From: Sutcliffiella horikoshii
Lineage (GTDB): Bacteria > Bacillota > Bacilli > Bacillales > Bacillaceae_I
Direction: 5' to 3'
DNA: 64,000 nucleotides
Assembly: GCF_020524325.1 (NCBI RefSeq)
Contig: NZ_JAIVKY010000002.1
Location: forward strand, 310,001 to 374,000
Part shown: one piece after another, positions 45,652 through 55,071 of the stretch
Layout: the number at the start of each line of letters is the position of its first letter
Numbering within the stretch: position 1 is the stretch's first letter
The notes under the pieces: generated by a model
Databases searched by the model: none
What the model saw: the letters and a program-made list of their open reading frames with translations, nothing else
What the model was told of the DNA's origin: nothing
Made by a program: the position numbers and the translations under genes

Positions 45652-45915
45652 TTAGTCTTGAACTACATCTCTAACCGCTTGACGGTCGTATGTAAGACGA
45701 GATCCGTCTCCTGCTTTGATGACAATCTTGTCCTCGTCCAATGCATCCACGATACCGTGTAATCCACCGATTGTAACAACTTTGTCCCCTTTTTGCAGGC
45801 CAGTCTGCATTTCACGAACTTGCTTTTGACGCTTTTGTTGTGGGCGAATTAACAAGAAGTAGAAAATAGCAAACATTAATACTAAAGGTAAAATAGCACC
45901 AGCCATTCCTTCCAT
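45652..45915 (-). CDS. yajC: Preprotein translocase subunit YajC
   Basis: 87 residues: one N-terminal membrane helix (AILPLVLMFAIFYFLLIRPQ) and a small cytoplasmic SH3-like domain (GDKVVTIGGLHGIVDALD). It is an accessory of SecDF-YajC. The ATG follows AAAGGAGGCGTTACAAC. It is read after tgt. Confidence 0.95.
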   Translation of the reverse strand: MEGMAGAILPLVLMFAIFYFLLIRPQQKRQKQVREMQTGLQKGDKVVTIGGLHGIVDALDEDKIVIKAGDGSRLTYDRQAVRDVVQD

Positions 45916-45959
45916 GTTGTAACGCCTCCTTTCTTATCAGTCATGTATGGGAAGAGATT

Positions 45960-47213
<1,254 letters not shown>

Positions 47214-47218
47214 TCAAA

Positions 47219-47746
47219 CTAAAGCGTCACTTCCAGTTGCAGATCCCTCGGCTCTCGATCATAAATAGGCTGGTGAACTTCTTGAGCAGGCAAACAGCCC
47301 ATTTTTTTGTAAAAATGCTGCGTTTCGACCGCTGGATGAGCACCAATATAAAGCTTGTCCGCCCCCATCTCTCTTGCTTTTTTCATGGTTTTTCGAAAAA
47401 GCTTTTCTCCTATTTTTTGTCCTCTATAGTCTGCAGAAACATGGATAAAGGATAGTTCCAGATAGGTTGACTCCGTTCCAAAGTGGTCTGGTTCAATAAC
47501 AGAAAAGCCTAGTAGCTTCCCTTCTTTTTTCACACAGATTACTGCTCCACCTTTTTCGGCGGTTGTTCTAAGATGTGATGCGATGTTCTTTTTCTGTTGC
47601 TCGTTCCAATCATCAACAAACGCATCCTCTTTTTTCAACAGTTCATTGTTATCCAGCACATAGACGTCCTTGGTTTCCTGAAACCGCTTAAAGCCTGATA
47701 GAAAATTCTCGGGGATCTCTTGTGGATCAAGGATAAGTATGTTCAT
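47219..47746 (-). CDS. GNAT-family N-acetyltransferase
   Basis: 175 residues with the GNAT core: IHVSADYRGQKIGEKLFRKT is the acetyl-CoA-binding motif A and ELSFI/IGAHPAVETQHFYKKMGC completes motif B. A likely signature substrate cannot be named. The gene is inserted between queA and tgt, which are adjacent in B. subtilis, and a repeat fragment borders it, so it may be a later arrival. GAAGGGAAGAAGAAAGA precedes the ATG. Confidence 0.85.
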   Translation of the reverse strand: MNILILDPQEIPENFLSGFKRFQETKDVYVLDNNELLKKEDAFVDDWNEQQKKNIASHLRTTAEKGGAVICVKKEGKLLGFSVIEPDHFGTESTYLELSFIHVSADYRGQKIGEKLFRKTMKKAREMGADKLYIGAHPAVETQHFYKKMGCLPAQEVHQPIYDREPRDLQLEVTL

Positions 47747-47775
47747 TCTTTCTTCTTCCCTTCAAGAGAGTTCCA

Positions 47776-48804
47776 TTATAAAATCAGCATTGCATCGCCA
47801 AAACTGAAGAAGCGATATCTTTGTTTAACAGCTTCTTCATATGCGTGCATCACGTTTTCGCGGCCGGCAAGGGCGCTGACAAGCATGATTAGGGTTGATT
47901 TTGGCAGATGGAAGTTTGTAATCATGCCATCAATGGCTGCAAACTCGTAACCTGGGTATATGAATATGTTTGTCCATCCGCTCACCTCTTTAAACTCTCC
48001 ATGATCACGTGCGATCGTTTCAAGCGTTCGCGTAGAAGTGGTTCCGACTGTGATGATTCTACCGGCCTTGCTGCGAACTTCATTCAGAAGCCTCGCAGTA
48101 CCTTCTGACATCTGGTAAAACTCTGCATGCATATCGTGTTCTTCCACGGAATCCACGCTTACCGGGCGGAATGTTCCAAGGCCAACATGAAGGGTTATGA
48201 AAGCAGTATGTACTCCTTTATCCTTCAAAGCCTCTAGCAGTTCTTCTGTAAAATGAAGACCTGCAGTCGGAGCTGCAGCAGATCCAGTTTCCCTTGCAAA
48301 GACGGTTTGATAGCGGTCGCGGTCTTCTAATTGTTCTTTGATATATGGAGGAAGCGGCATTTCTCCCAAGCTATCTAATACTTCGTAAAAAATGCCTTCA
48401 TAGCGGAAATCAAGCTTTCTGCCGCCATGCTCGCTTTCGCCGGTGCAAATAGCAGTTAATCGACCGTCACCAAAGGATACGACAGTGCCTTCTTTTACTC
48501 GCTTGGCAGGTTTAATAAGTGTCTCCCATGTGTCACCTTCCAATTGTTTCAGCAAGAGAACTTCGATTTTTGCTCCTGTTTCACTTTTCACGCCAAAAAG
48601 ACGTGCTGGCAATACTCTTGTATCGTTCAGGACTAGGCAGTCGCCTTCTTTTACGTAGTTCAATATGGAGCGGAAGGTTGGTTCGTGTGTTAGGTTGCCT
48701 GTTTCTTTGTTGAGTACCATCAGGCGTGATGCTTCTCTTTGTTCTAGTGGCGTTTGTGCAATCAGTCCTTCTGGTAAGTGGAAATCAAATAAATCTATCT
48801 TCAT
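47776..48804 (-). CDS. queA: S-adenosylmethionine:tRNA ribosyltransferase-isomerase
   Basis: 342-residue enzyme that adds an epoxycyclopentane ring from SAM to preQ1 in tRNA, the penultimate queuosine step. Conserved segments: [19 protein letters not shown] at the start, [18 protein letters not shown] and [15 protein letters not shown]. The ATG follows AAAAGGTGACACT. It is upstream of tgt in the same direction. Confidence 0.96.
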   Translation of the reverse strand: MKIDLFDFHLPEGLIAQTPLEQREASRLMVLNKETGNLTHEPTFRSILNYVKEGDCLVLNDTRVLPARLFGVKSETGAKIEVLLLKQLEGDTWETLIKPAKRVKEGTVVSFGDGRLTAICTGESEHGGRKLDFRYEGIFYEVLDSLGEMPLPPYIKEQLEDRDRYQTVFARETGSAAAPTAGLHFTEELLEALKDKGVHTAFITLHVGLGTFRPVSVDSVEEHDMHAEFYQMSEGTARLLNEVRSKAGRIITVGTTSTRTLETIARDHGEFKEVSGWTNIFIYPGYEFAAIDGMITNFHLPKSTLIMLVSALAGRENVMHAYEEAVKQRYRFFSFGDAMLIL

Positions 48805-48837
48805 AGTGTCACCTTTTCTTGTTTGCTATCTTAGAGT

Positions 48838-48935
48838 CTCATTGACTCCTGTTTCCTTGCGTTCCAGTTGTTCGCTTATCCAGAGGACGGTGCTTGAGCC
48901 TCCTTAACCTGTGTTGGAAGAACCTCAAAACAATC
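48838..48935. repeat. Dispersed palindromic element, truncated (R8)
   Basis: Left half of the family (cctgtttccttgcgttccag ... gcttgagcctcctt), truncated before the right end. It forms a trio with R9 and R10. Confidence 0.6.
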
Positions 48936-48960
48936 TCTGAATTAAAGTGTTGTTCAGACA

Positions 48961-49095
48961 CCGCTGTGTATTTCCGCAAATGGCTTCGCTTTCCTAGGGG
49001 CGCTGCTGGAGCCTCCTCGGCTAGGCCTGCGGGGTCTCCACCTAGCGCTATTCCCCTCAGGAGTCTTCGCCTTTTGCTCCAATCCACAGCTAGAG
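48961..49095. repeat. Dispersed palindromic element, full-length copy (R9)
   Basis: ccgctgtgtatttccgc to ccaatccacagctag. It is nearly the reverse complement of R4, and the linkers on both sides also match, so about 340 bp here are an inverted relative of 11500-11830. Confidence 0.82.
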
Positions 49096-49124
49096 ATTAC
49101 AAGCACATAATATTTCAGTTTCTC

Positions 49125-49207
49125 AGCGGCTTCCTTCGTTTTATGACTTCAAGCTACCGTTACTCCCCCGCTGGAGTCTCACACCTTGCACTCCAGTCTA
49201 CAGGTAG
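49125..49207. repeat. Dispersed palindromic element, right half (R10)
   Basis: Carries the right-hand core (caagctaccgttactcc; tggagtctcacacc) and the end gtctacagg. It is joined to R9 by the conserved linker ggcttccttcgtt. Confidence 0.62.
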
Positions 49208-49215
49208 AATCCATT

Positions 49216-49413
49216 TTATCTAAATCGGCCGATGAAATAAAAAATTAGACTGAGTACGATGCTGATGATGATGGAGGTTACGATTGGGAAGAAGAAGGTT
49301 ACGTTCCCTTTTTTTACGACGATGTCTCCTGGGATTTTTCCGACCACTTGCCAGAGAAATCCTACGATTAAAAGAACTGCTCCAACAACCATCAGCATTT
49401 TAGGCAGTTCCAT
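49216..49413 (-). CDS. DUF2905 small membrane protein (YrzS-like)
   Basis: 65 residues with two hydrophobic segments (MLMVVGAVLLIVGFLWQVV and FPIVTSIIISIVLSLIFYF) around KIPGDIVVKKGN, the signature of DUF2905 proteins that accompany ruvB in many Firmicutes. Its ATG overlaps the ruvB stop (TAATG), so translation is coupled. Function is unknown. Confidence 0.85.
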   Translation of the reverse strand: MELPKMLMVVGAVLLIVGFLWQVVGKIPGDIVVKKGNVTFFFPIVTSIIISIVLSLIFYFIGRFR

Positions 49414-50417
49414 TATTCGTTTGGCACCTCCATATTGAAATGACGGTACACTAGGTCTGTTACAACCCGGCCTCGTGGAGTTCGTTGGAGAAATCCTATT
49501 TGTAAGAGGTATGGCTCATATACATCTTCAATGGTATGGGATTCTTCTCCGATCGTTGCTGCGATTGTATCCACTCCAACAGGACCACCACGAAATTTTT
49601 CAATGATGCCCATAAGTAACTTATGATCGATATGATCTAGACCAAGTTTATCAACCTGCAAGCGATCTAACGCTTCTTTTGCAAGCGATGCACTAATCGT
49701 ATCTTTTCCTAAAACTTGGGCAAAATCCCTCACCCTTCGTAATAGTCGATTGGCGATACGAGGGGTTCCCCTTGCTCTTCTGCTTATTTCTACAGCTGCG
49801 TCAAGTTCTAGTCCAATTTCTAAGATTTGTGCAGTGCGCAGACAGATTTCTGTCAGCTGCTCTTCGTTATAATACTCCAGCCTGCTGAGTACCCCAAAAC
49901 GGTCTCTCAAAGGTGCGGTCAATAAGCCCACTCTTGTGGTTGCCCCGACTAGTGTGAAAGGAGGAAGATCCAGACGAACAGATTTTGAGGTAGGTCCTTT
50001 TCCTATCACGATATCTAAACAGTAGTCCTCCATAGCAGGATAAAGAACTTCTTCAATGGACCGGTGAAGACGGTGAATTTCATCGATAAAAAGAACATCA
50101 CCCGGCTCTAAGGCAGACAAGATTGCGGCAAGATCTCCCGGGCGCTCAATGGCAGGTCCTGCTGTGGTGCGAAGCTGAACCCCCATCTCATTGGCTATGA
50201 TGGCCGCAAGCGTCGTTTTCCCGAGTCCTGGAGGGCCGTAAAGCAATACATGATCCAATGTTTCTTGGCGCATCTTTGCCGCTTGGATGAATACTTCGAG
50301 GTTTTCCTTTACTTTGTCTTGGCCAATATATTGCTGCAGGGTTTGAGGCCGTAAGCTATATTCTAAAGAATGTTCCTCTAATGTTGCATCCTGCGATACC
50401 ATGCGATCGTCCATCAT
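49413..50417 (-). CDS. ruvB: Holliday junction branch migration ATPase RuvB
   Basis: 334-residue AAA+ motor. Walker A is GPPGLGKTT at 61-69, Walker [13 protein letters not shown] and the sensor [17 protein letters not shown] follow, with a C-terminal winged helix ([13 protein letters not shown]). The ATG lies after AGAAAGGGGGAACCAC. RuvA is encoded directly upstream. Confidence 0.97.
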   Translation of the reverse strand: MMDDRMVSQDATLEEHSLEYSLRPQTLQQYIGQDKVKENLEVFIQAAKMRQETLDHVLLYGPPGLGKTTLAAIIANEMGVQLRTTAGPAIERPGDLAAILSALEPGDVLFIDEIHRLHRSIEEVLYPAMEDYCLDIVIGKGPTSKSVRLDLPPFTLVGATTRVGLLTAPLRDRFGVLSRLEYYNEEQLTEICLRTAQILEIGLELDAAVEISRRARGTPRIANRLLRRVRDFAQVLGKDTISASLAKEALDRLQVDKLGLDHIDHKLLMGIIEKFRGGPVGVDTIAATIGEESHTIEDVYEPYLLQIGFLQRTPRGRVVTDLVYRHFNMEVPNE

Positions 50418-50457
50418 GTGGTTCCCCCTTTCTTAAAACAGTGGTTAAAATCCTAAA

Positions 50458-51069
50458 TTATTTAAGAAGCAGCTGCAATGCTTTTTTAACATATTGGTCT
50501 GTAGATAGGTCTTCCTTTTTCAATGCAGGCACAATTTTTTTGATTTCCCGGTCAGCATAGCCTAGTACTTTCAATGCCTCTAGAGCTTCGTCCAATGCAG
50601 AGTTGGTATTTGTCGTGACATGGACCTCTACATCAGGCTGAAACAGATCTGGAAAGGCACTTGGAACAAGATCGTTCAGTTTTCCTTTTAGATCTAAAAT
50701 TATTTGTCTTGCTGTTTTCTTGCCAACTCCAGGGAATTTCACGAGAAATTTTTCATCCTCATTTTCTATCGCATGGACAACTTGAGCTGGCTGGCCGGAT
50801 GCTAAAATGGCAAGTGCGCCTTTGGGGCCAATGCCTGTTACGTTCAAAAGCTTCATAAACAAATTCTTATCTTCTCTTGTTTTGAAGCCATATAGGGCCA
50901 GAATATCTTCCCTGACATGTTGATATGTATAAATGGTCACTTCTTTGTCGCGGTCCACCTGATAGATGAAAGGGTTTGGTGCATTCACCTGATAACCAAC
51001 TCCCATCACTTCCACCACAACGTATTCCGGTGACACGTATTCCACAAAACCTCTAATAAAATCGATCAA
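50458..51069 (-). CDS. ruvA: Holliday junction DNA-binding subunit RuvA
   Basis: 203 residues: an N-terminal OB fold ([20 protein letters not shown]), tandem helix-hairpin-helix units ([17 protein letters not shown] and [17 protein letters not shown]), a Pro/Thr linker, and domain III that contacts RuvB ([19 protein letters not shown]). The start is TTG, with AAAGGGGAG about 10 bases upstream. Confidence 0.95.
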   Translation of the reverse strand: MIDFIRGFVEYVSPEYVVVEVMGVGYQVNAPNPFIYQVDRDKEVTIYTYQHVREDILALYGFKTREDKNLFMKLLNVTGIGPKGALAILASGQPAQVVHAIENEDEKFLVKFPGVGKKTARQIILDLKGKLNDLVPSAFPDLFQPDVEVHVTTNTNSALDEALEALKVLGYADREIKKIVPALKKEDLSTDQYVKKALQLLLK

Positions 51070-51205
51070 CGTAAAAATACTCCCCTTTTCGTTCAGCTTC
51101 TACTCTTCATTTTACCATGAATAGAAGAAACAATCGGCTCAAAAGAAAAAGATAGCATATTTTAGTACAATTGTTAAGGTATTTCACCTTGTCCTAGACC
51201 AACGC

Positions 51206-51236
51206 GAAAAACAGACCAGCAGAAAGCCGGCCTGTT
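51206..51236 (-). terminator. Terminator of bofC
   Basis: Minus-strand eleven-pair stem AACAGGCCGGC / GCTGGTCTGTT followed by TTTTCGCG; it overlaps the stop codon. Confidence 0.82.
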
Positions 51237-51802
51237 TATTGTTTTTTTGTCGTATAAGGCTTGAATGTCTCCAGTACCTGAACATAATCATCCTTGGTTC
51301 CCACTTTAATACCACCCTTTAATTGCTCATGCTGGTGGCTTTCCAGTTTCCCTACATCAATTTGGAAAAAGGATTGGATTATCTTGGAGGCCTCTGTCGG
51401 CTTACCTTCATAGATAGTAAGAATCCCCTCTTCTGAGATTCCAAAGTATCCATTGGATTTCAATAGTGGTGATATGTCATCAATGTACTGTTGGAACACG
51501 ACTTGTTCACCGTCAAGGTCAATAACTTGCCAGTCTTCGTATTGAGCCCAAAAGTCCTCCATTGCCCATACAGTCTGGTCTACAATCTCCTCACTTACTT
51601 CACCATCCAAGTAAATCCGCTCCAACACAACCTTCAACGTTAATGGACCGTTTACTTCAAACGCATCCTCCAATACTTCTTCATCCACATATTCATTCTC
51701 ATCTGCTGCACCTTCATAAGTGGTAAACGTATAAAGCAATCCAAATGCGGCAACGAACACAACTACCAGAAGGATCCACTTTTTAAGTATGATGGGTTTC
51801 AT
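51236..51802 (-). CDS. bofC: Forespore regulator of the sigma-K checkpoint BofC
   Basis: 188-residue protein with an N-terminal membrane/signal segment (WILLVVVFVAAFGLLYTF) and an extracytoplasmic domain. In B. subtilis BofC is made in the forespore and holds back SpoIVB-driven processing of pro-sigma-K. The segment GPLTLKVVLERIYLDGEVSE and the location near ruvA and coxA support the call; it has a gene of its own with its own terminator. Confidence 0.88.
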   Translation of the reverse strand: MKPIILKKWILLVVVFVAAFGLLYTFTTYEGAADENEYVDEEVLEDAFEVNGPLTLKVVLERIYLDGEVSEEIVDQTVWAMEDFWAQYEDWQVIDLDGEQVVFQQYIDDISPLLKSNGYFGISEEGILTIYEGKPTEASKIIQSFFQIDVGKLESHQHEQLKGGIKVGTKDDYVQVLETFKPYTTKKQ

Positions 51803-52029
51803 TGTTACATTGCCCCCTCACATTCTCATTAGTTTAATTTCTATTCCAATTCTATTGGTCTTATCTTTTTTAGTTTGACCATATCTAGGAATATTAACCA
51901 TGAGTATACATGAAAATTTAGTAACATAAATAAACACTTACCCTAGTTTAACTCCAAAAAATGAAATCATGGTCTCAAATGCTCTGAAATATCGCCAGAA
52001 CCTTACCTTTAGCTGCATAATCGAAGATG

Positions 52030-52400
52030 AAGACTTCTTTCTACTTTTTTCCTCGTAACAAATGTATTCATCACGTTCATGAGAACCTCCCTTCTCCTTT
52101 TTTCTCGTTACAAAGGTCTTCATCACTGCGATGAGGACACCTCTTACCCTTTTTCCTCGTCACTAAGGTCTTCATCACTGCGATGAGGACACCTCTTCTT
52201 CTTTTCCCTCGTCACTAAGGTCTTCATCACCGCGATGAGGACACCTCTTCTTCTTTTCCCTCGTCACTAAGGTCTTCATCACCGCGATGAGGACACCTCT
52301 TCTTCTTTTTCCTCGTCACTAAGGTCTTCATCACCGCGATGAGAACGCCTCTTCTCCTTTTTCCTCGTCACTGAGGTCTTTATCTAGCCTTTGAAGAACT
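52030..52400. repeat. Tandem array B, exact 52-bp period, seven units
   Basis: The element AAGGTCTTCATCACCGCGAT begins with ggtctt at 52115, 52167, 52219, 52271, 52323 and 52375, with a degenerate first copy at 52063: every step is 52. Each unit folds AGGTCTTCATC onto GATGAGGACACCT. It shares ATGAGGACA with array A. No gene: any ORF through it is broken by the non-triplet period. Confidence 0.94.
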
Positions 52401-52423
52401 CCCCTGAAAATGATTCCTTAAAC

Positions 52424-52452
52424 AAAAAAACAGCCCCTAGTTATTAGAGGCT
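52424..52452 (-). terminator. Terminator of coxA
   Basis: Stem CAGCCTCTA / TAGGGGCTG with a 4-base loop, followed on the minus strand by seven Ts. Confidence 0.9.
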
Positions 52453-52464
52453 GCTCCTAAATAG

Positions 52465-53220
52465 TTATCTTCTCATGGTACGATAAATCCCATTCATCGT
52501 GTGGTCCAAGTCATGCAAATGCCATTCTCCATTACGCAAGTCATTGTCCACGCTTCTGACTGTACTGTACACACTTGCATCAACGGCAACGCGCACCTCT
52601 TTATTTTTCAAAAGAGGTTCTACTGCATCGCGCACTTCACGTTTTAGTTGACGGGTATCATCTGTCCTATTCTCCGGATTTACCGCAACAAGCACTTCAT
52701 CCCCATTGATTAACACACGGGCATCATCGACTCCATCAACTTTTGAAGCACGTTTCACGATTCGATCTGCAAGGTTGCCATCATAGTTATTGTAATAAGA
52801 TGGATTGCCTACATTCTCGATTCCGTTAAGATGTCCGTGATAATTCTTATCTGTGGGACTGTAATCCGGCGTATCATATCCGATGTTCAGATCCCCGCCA
52901 CCATCATTACGATTTGTTGCATTTCTGACTCCATTATCTTTGTTACGTCTTACTCTGTTTTCGTCATAGACAACAGAACGGTCCAAGATTTCATTCAAAG
53001 GACCATCATTATCTTCCAGAAGACGGGCATTTCCTCTTTCTTCCGGTTCGCGACGTGTACGGTCATTGTTTACATAAGGATTGTGTTCGCTTGTATAATA
53101 CCCAATAGGTCTTGTTTCCTCATAATACCTATTGTCTGTTGCACTTTCTTTTTGGCCGCATCCCGCTAAACCGCCAACTAAAAGTGCCGCAGAGGTTACA
53201 GTGAATAGTGATTTCCTCAA
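52465..53220 (-). CDS. coxA: YhcN/YlaJ-family spore lipoprotein (CoxA-like)
   Basis: 251 residues. A lipoprotein signal ends in LVGGLAGCGQ, with Cys21 or so as the lipidated residue; an Asn/Asp/Arg-rich middle is followed by a YhcN/YlaJ domain (NLADRIVKRASKVDGVDDAR ... EVLVAVNPENRTDD). B. subtilis CoxA (YrbB) is a spore cortex protein encoded next to safA, and this gene has the same neighbourhood. The start is TTG; its GGGGG site overlaps the arm of a hairpin. Confidence 0.85.
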   Translation of the reverse strand: MRKSLFTVTSAALLVGGLAGCGQKESATDNRYYEETRPIGYYTSEHNPYVNNDRTRREPEERGNARLLEDNDGPLNEILDRSVVYDENRVRRNKDNGVRNATNRNDGGGDLNIGYDTPDYSPTDKNYHGHLNGIENVGNPSYYNNYDGNLADRIVKRASKVDGVDDARVLINGDEVLVAVNPENRTDDTRQLKREVRDAVEPLLKNKEVRVAVDASVYSTVRSVDNDLRNGEWHLHDLDHTMNGIYRTMRR

Positions 53221-53230
53221 TGTAAAAACC

Positions 53231-53275
53231 CCCTAACGAGTCAGTTGAGTACAATAGATGTACTCTCCATTAGGG
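53231..53275 (-). promoter_or_regulatory. Hairpin overlapping the coxA ribosome site
   Basis: Minus-strand CCCTAA pairs with TTAGGG, and GAGTACA with TGTACTC inside it. The 3' arm runs into the GGGGG ribosome site and a TTTTT run, so it could block coxA translation or act as a terminator after nadE. Confidence 0.55.
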
Positions 53276-53320
53276 TGACAAGTTAAGGGGTGTTTTATTT
53301 TGTTAGTTCTCTCCAAGCTT

Positions 53321-54061
53321 TTAAAATTTTGGAGGGCCATACGCCAATTGACGTTTATGTTCTGTGCGTTTATGCATTCTATCGATGATTTGCTTATCTT
53401 TTTCGGGAATTTCTTCACCCTTAAGGTAGCTATCAATCATATTGTAAGTTGTACCCATTTCGTTTTCGTCGGTTTGGCCTTCCCACAGTCCTGCACTTGG
53501 CGGCTTACTGATGATGCTCTCTGGCACCCCAAGTACTTTCGCCATTTCACGAACTTCGCCTTTGGTGAAATTCACAAGTGGAACTAAGTCTACTCCACCG
53601 TCTCCGTATTTAGTAAAATACCCAGTATGCCATTCTGCCGCATTATCTGTACCAACTACCAAATAACCATAATTGTTAGCCACTGCATAAAGGGTCGTCA
53701 TACGAAGACGCGCACGAGTATTTGCATCACCAAGTCGGGCTGTTTCCTCGTTCCATTCGCCTTTTTCTTTAAGCTGTTTTTCCATCGCAGAAAAAAGAAC
53801 GGTGTGTGTCTCAGAAAGGTCGATGGTCGTATGGGAAATTCCACAACTTTCAATAACCTCTAGCGCGTACTCCTGATCTTTCGGGTCACTTTTGCATGGC
53901 ATAATAACCCCTATAGAATCTTCAGGGAATGCTCTCTTGATTAGATGGGCGACCACAGCGGAATCGATTCCACCACTTACCCCAACAATTGCTCCATTCA
54001 GTCCTGCATCTTTAACTTTTTCTTGTATCCATTGTACCAACTTGGCAATTTTTTCTTCCAT
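53321..54061 (-). CDS. nadE: NH3-dependent NAD+ synthetase
   Basis: About 246 residues. It converts deamido-NAD to NAD with ATP and ammonia, the last step of NAD synthesis. The PP-loop VGVSGGIDSAVV is at about 26-37, followed by MPCKSDPKD and the substrate motif NADN-like VGTDNAAEWHTGYFTKYGDG. An open frame extends 28 codons further, but TGGAGGG before MEEKIAKLVQ marks the start. It lies between coxA and a CotS-like gene rather than in its B. subtilis place. Confidence 0.92.
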   Translation of the reverse strand: MEEKIAKLVQWIQEKVKDAGLNGAIVGVSGGIDSAVVAHLIKRAFPEDSIGVIMPCKSDPKDQEYALEVIESCGISHTTIDLSETHTVLFSAMEKQLKEKGEWNEETARLGDANTRARLRMTTLYAVANNYGYLVVGTDNAAEWHTGYFTKYGDGGVDLVPLVNFTKGEVREMAKVLGVPESIISKPPSAGLWEGQTDENEMGTTYNMIDSYLKGEEIPEKDKQIIDRMHKRTEHKRQLAYGPPKF

Positions 54062-54093
54062 TACGTATTCTTCCCTCCATTTAGCAATATAAA

Positions 54094-55071
54094 TTATTGT
54101 ATCAGATTGTTGTAATTCGTCAAAAATTGTTTGCGTAATTCCCAAGTAGAAATAAAGTAGGAGAGATTGGCAAAGCTGCTTGGCATTGTCTCATCACCCA
54201 TAGATTTAGAAAACTGGTTACCTTCTCGTAAAATGTCCATTGGGAAAGAGAGCGCCGTCCAAAACCACGGATGGTCTTTAGCCATTTCCATTAGATTGAA
54301 ATGCGTGTGAAACAAGCTCCCATTCCATTTTAAAAAAGGGAGAATCCTGCTTGCATATTGAACATAATCCCAATCTGCACTTCCAACGGAAAGCAGGTCA
54401 TAGTCAATTAAATACACCTTATTATCTGCAGCCTTAATAAAATTATGACTCACCACATCACCGTGAAGAACCACTTCATCTGTTTCTTCGTACTCTTCCG
54501 CCAGCTTACTCAATGAAAGATGACTATAGTATACAATTTCACCAATAACATTAGGGTTAAACCACTTTGTTAAAAAAGGGACATGATTTTCGAAAACCAG
54601 AAGCCGATTTTGCCATTTTGCAATCGTATTTTCCTTCGGGAGACCAGGTGTAAGGTTTGGCAGGACGATTTTACTGTGCTGATGAAATTTTTGCAAAGTA
54701 AGCAAGCCATCTTCTCTATCTTTCTCCTTTAAAAAACTAAATTTTCTCTTAGGAGCAATATAATTTATCAGTACCCAAACTACACCTTGTTCATTAAGAA
54801 GGAATTGACCATCCCTAAATTTCTCGTACATAAGCCCCGTATGAAATCCGCTCTTATGTAAAAGTTGGCTGAAACGTATGATGGAGTCCAGATTACCTGA
54901 TTCCGCATAACCCTTTAAAATATACAGACCCTCTTCTGTAAGGATTTTATAGAGGTTATGTTTTATTTTCGTATAGGAATGGATGATTAGATTTGTTTCC
55001 TGTGCGAGACGTAAGAAAAGACGATTTCGATTGAAATCGTCTCTAAAGATCAGATGATCAGTTTTCATCAT
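54094..55071 (-). CDS. CotS-family phosphotransferase-like protein
   Basis: About 325 residues. It belongs to the aminoglycoside phosphotransferase/choline-kinase fold: VLHGDVVSHNFI (about 203-212 with catalytic Asp205 and Asn210) and YLIDYDLLSVGSADWD (metal Asp near 222). These are CotS/YutH/YsxE-like features; those proteins are part of the spore coat in bacilli. The frame is open for 91 codons more, but that part is a shadow of safA; the start is the ATG at 55069-55071, just inside the safA end. The substrate is unknown, but the location between safA and nadE fits a coat role. Confidence 0.82.
   Translation of the reverse strand: MMKTDHLIFRDDFNRNRLFLRLAQETNLIIHSYTKIKHNLYKILTEEGLYILKGYAESGNLDSIIRFSQLLHKSGFHTGLMYEKFRDGQFLLNEQGVVWVLINYIAPKRKFSFLKEKDREDGLLTLQKFHQHSKIVLPNLTPGLPKENTIAKWQNRLLVFENHVPFLTKWFNPNVIGEIVYYSHLSLSKLAEEYEETDEVVLHGDVVSHNFIKAADNKVYLIDYDLLSVGSADWDYVQYASRILPFLKWNGSLFHTHFNLMEMAKDHPWFWTALSFPMDILREGNQFSKSMGDETMPSSFANLSYFISTWELRKQFLTNYNNLIQ

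Noticed and set aside
51938-52126. 62-residue ORF at the edge of array B
   Set aside because: No ribosome site and part of it is repeat sequence.
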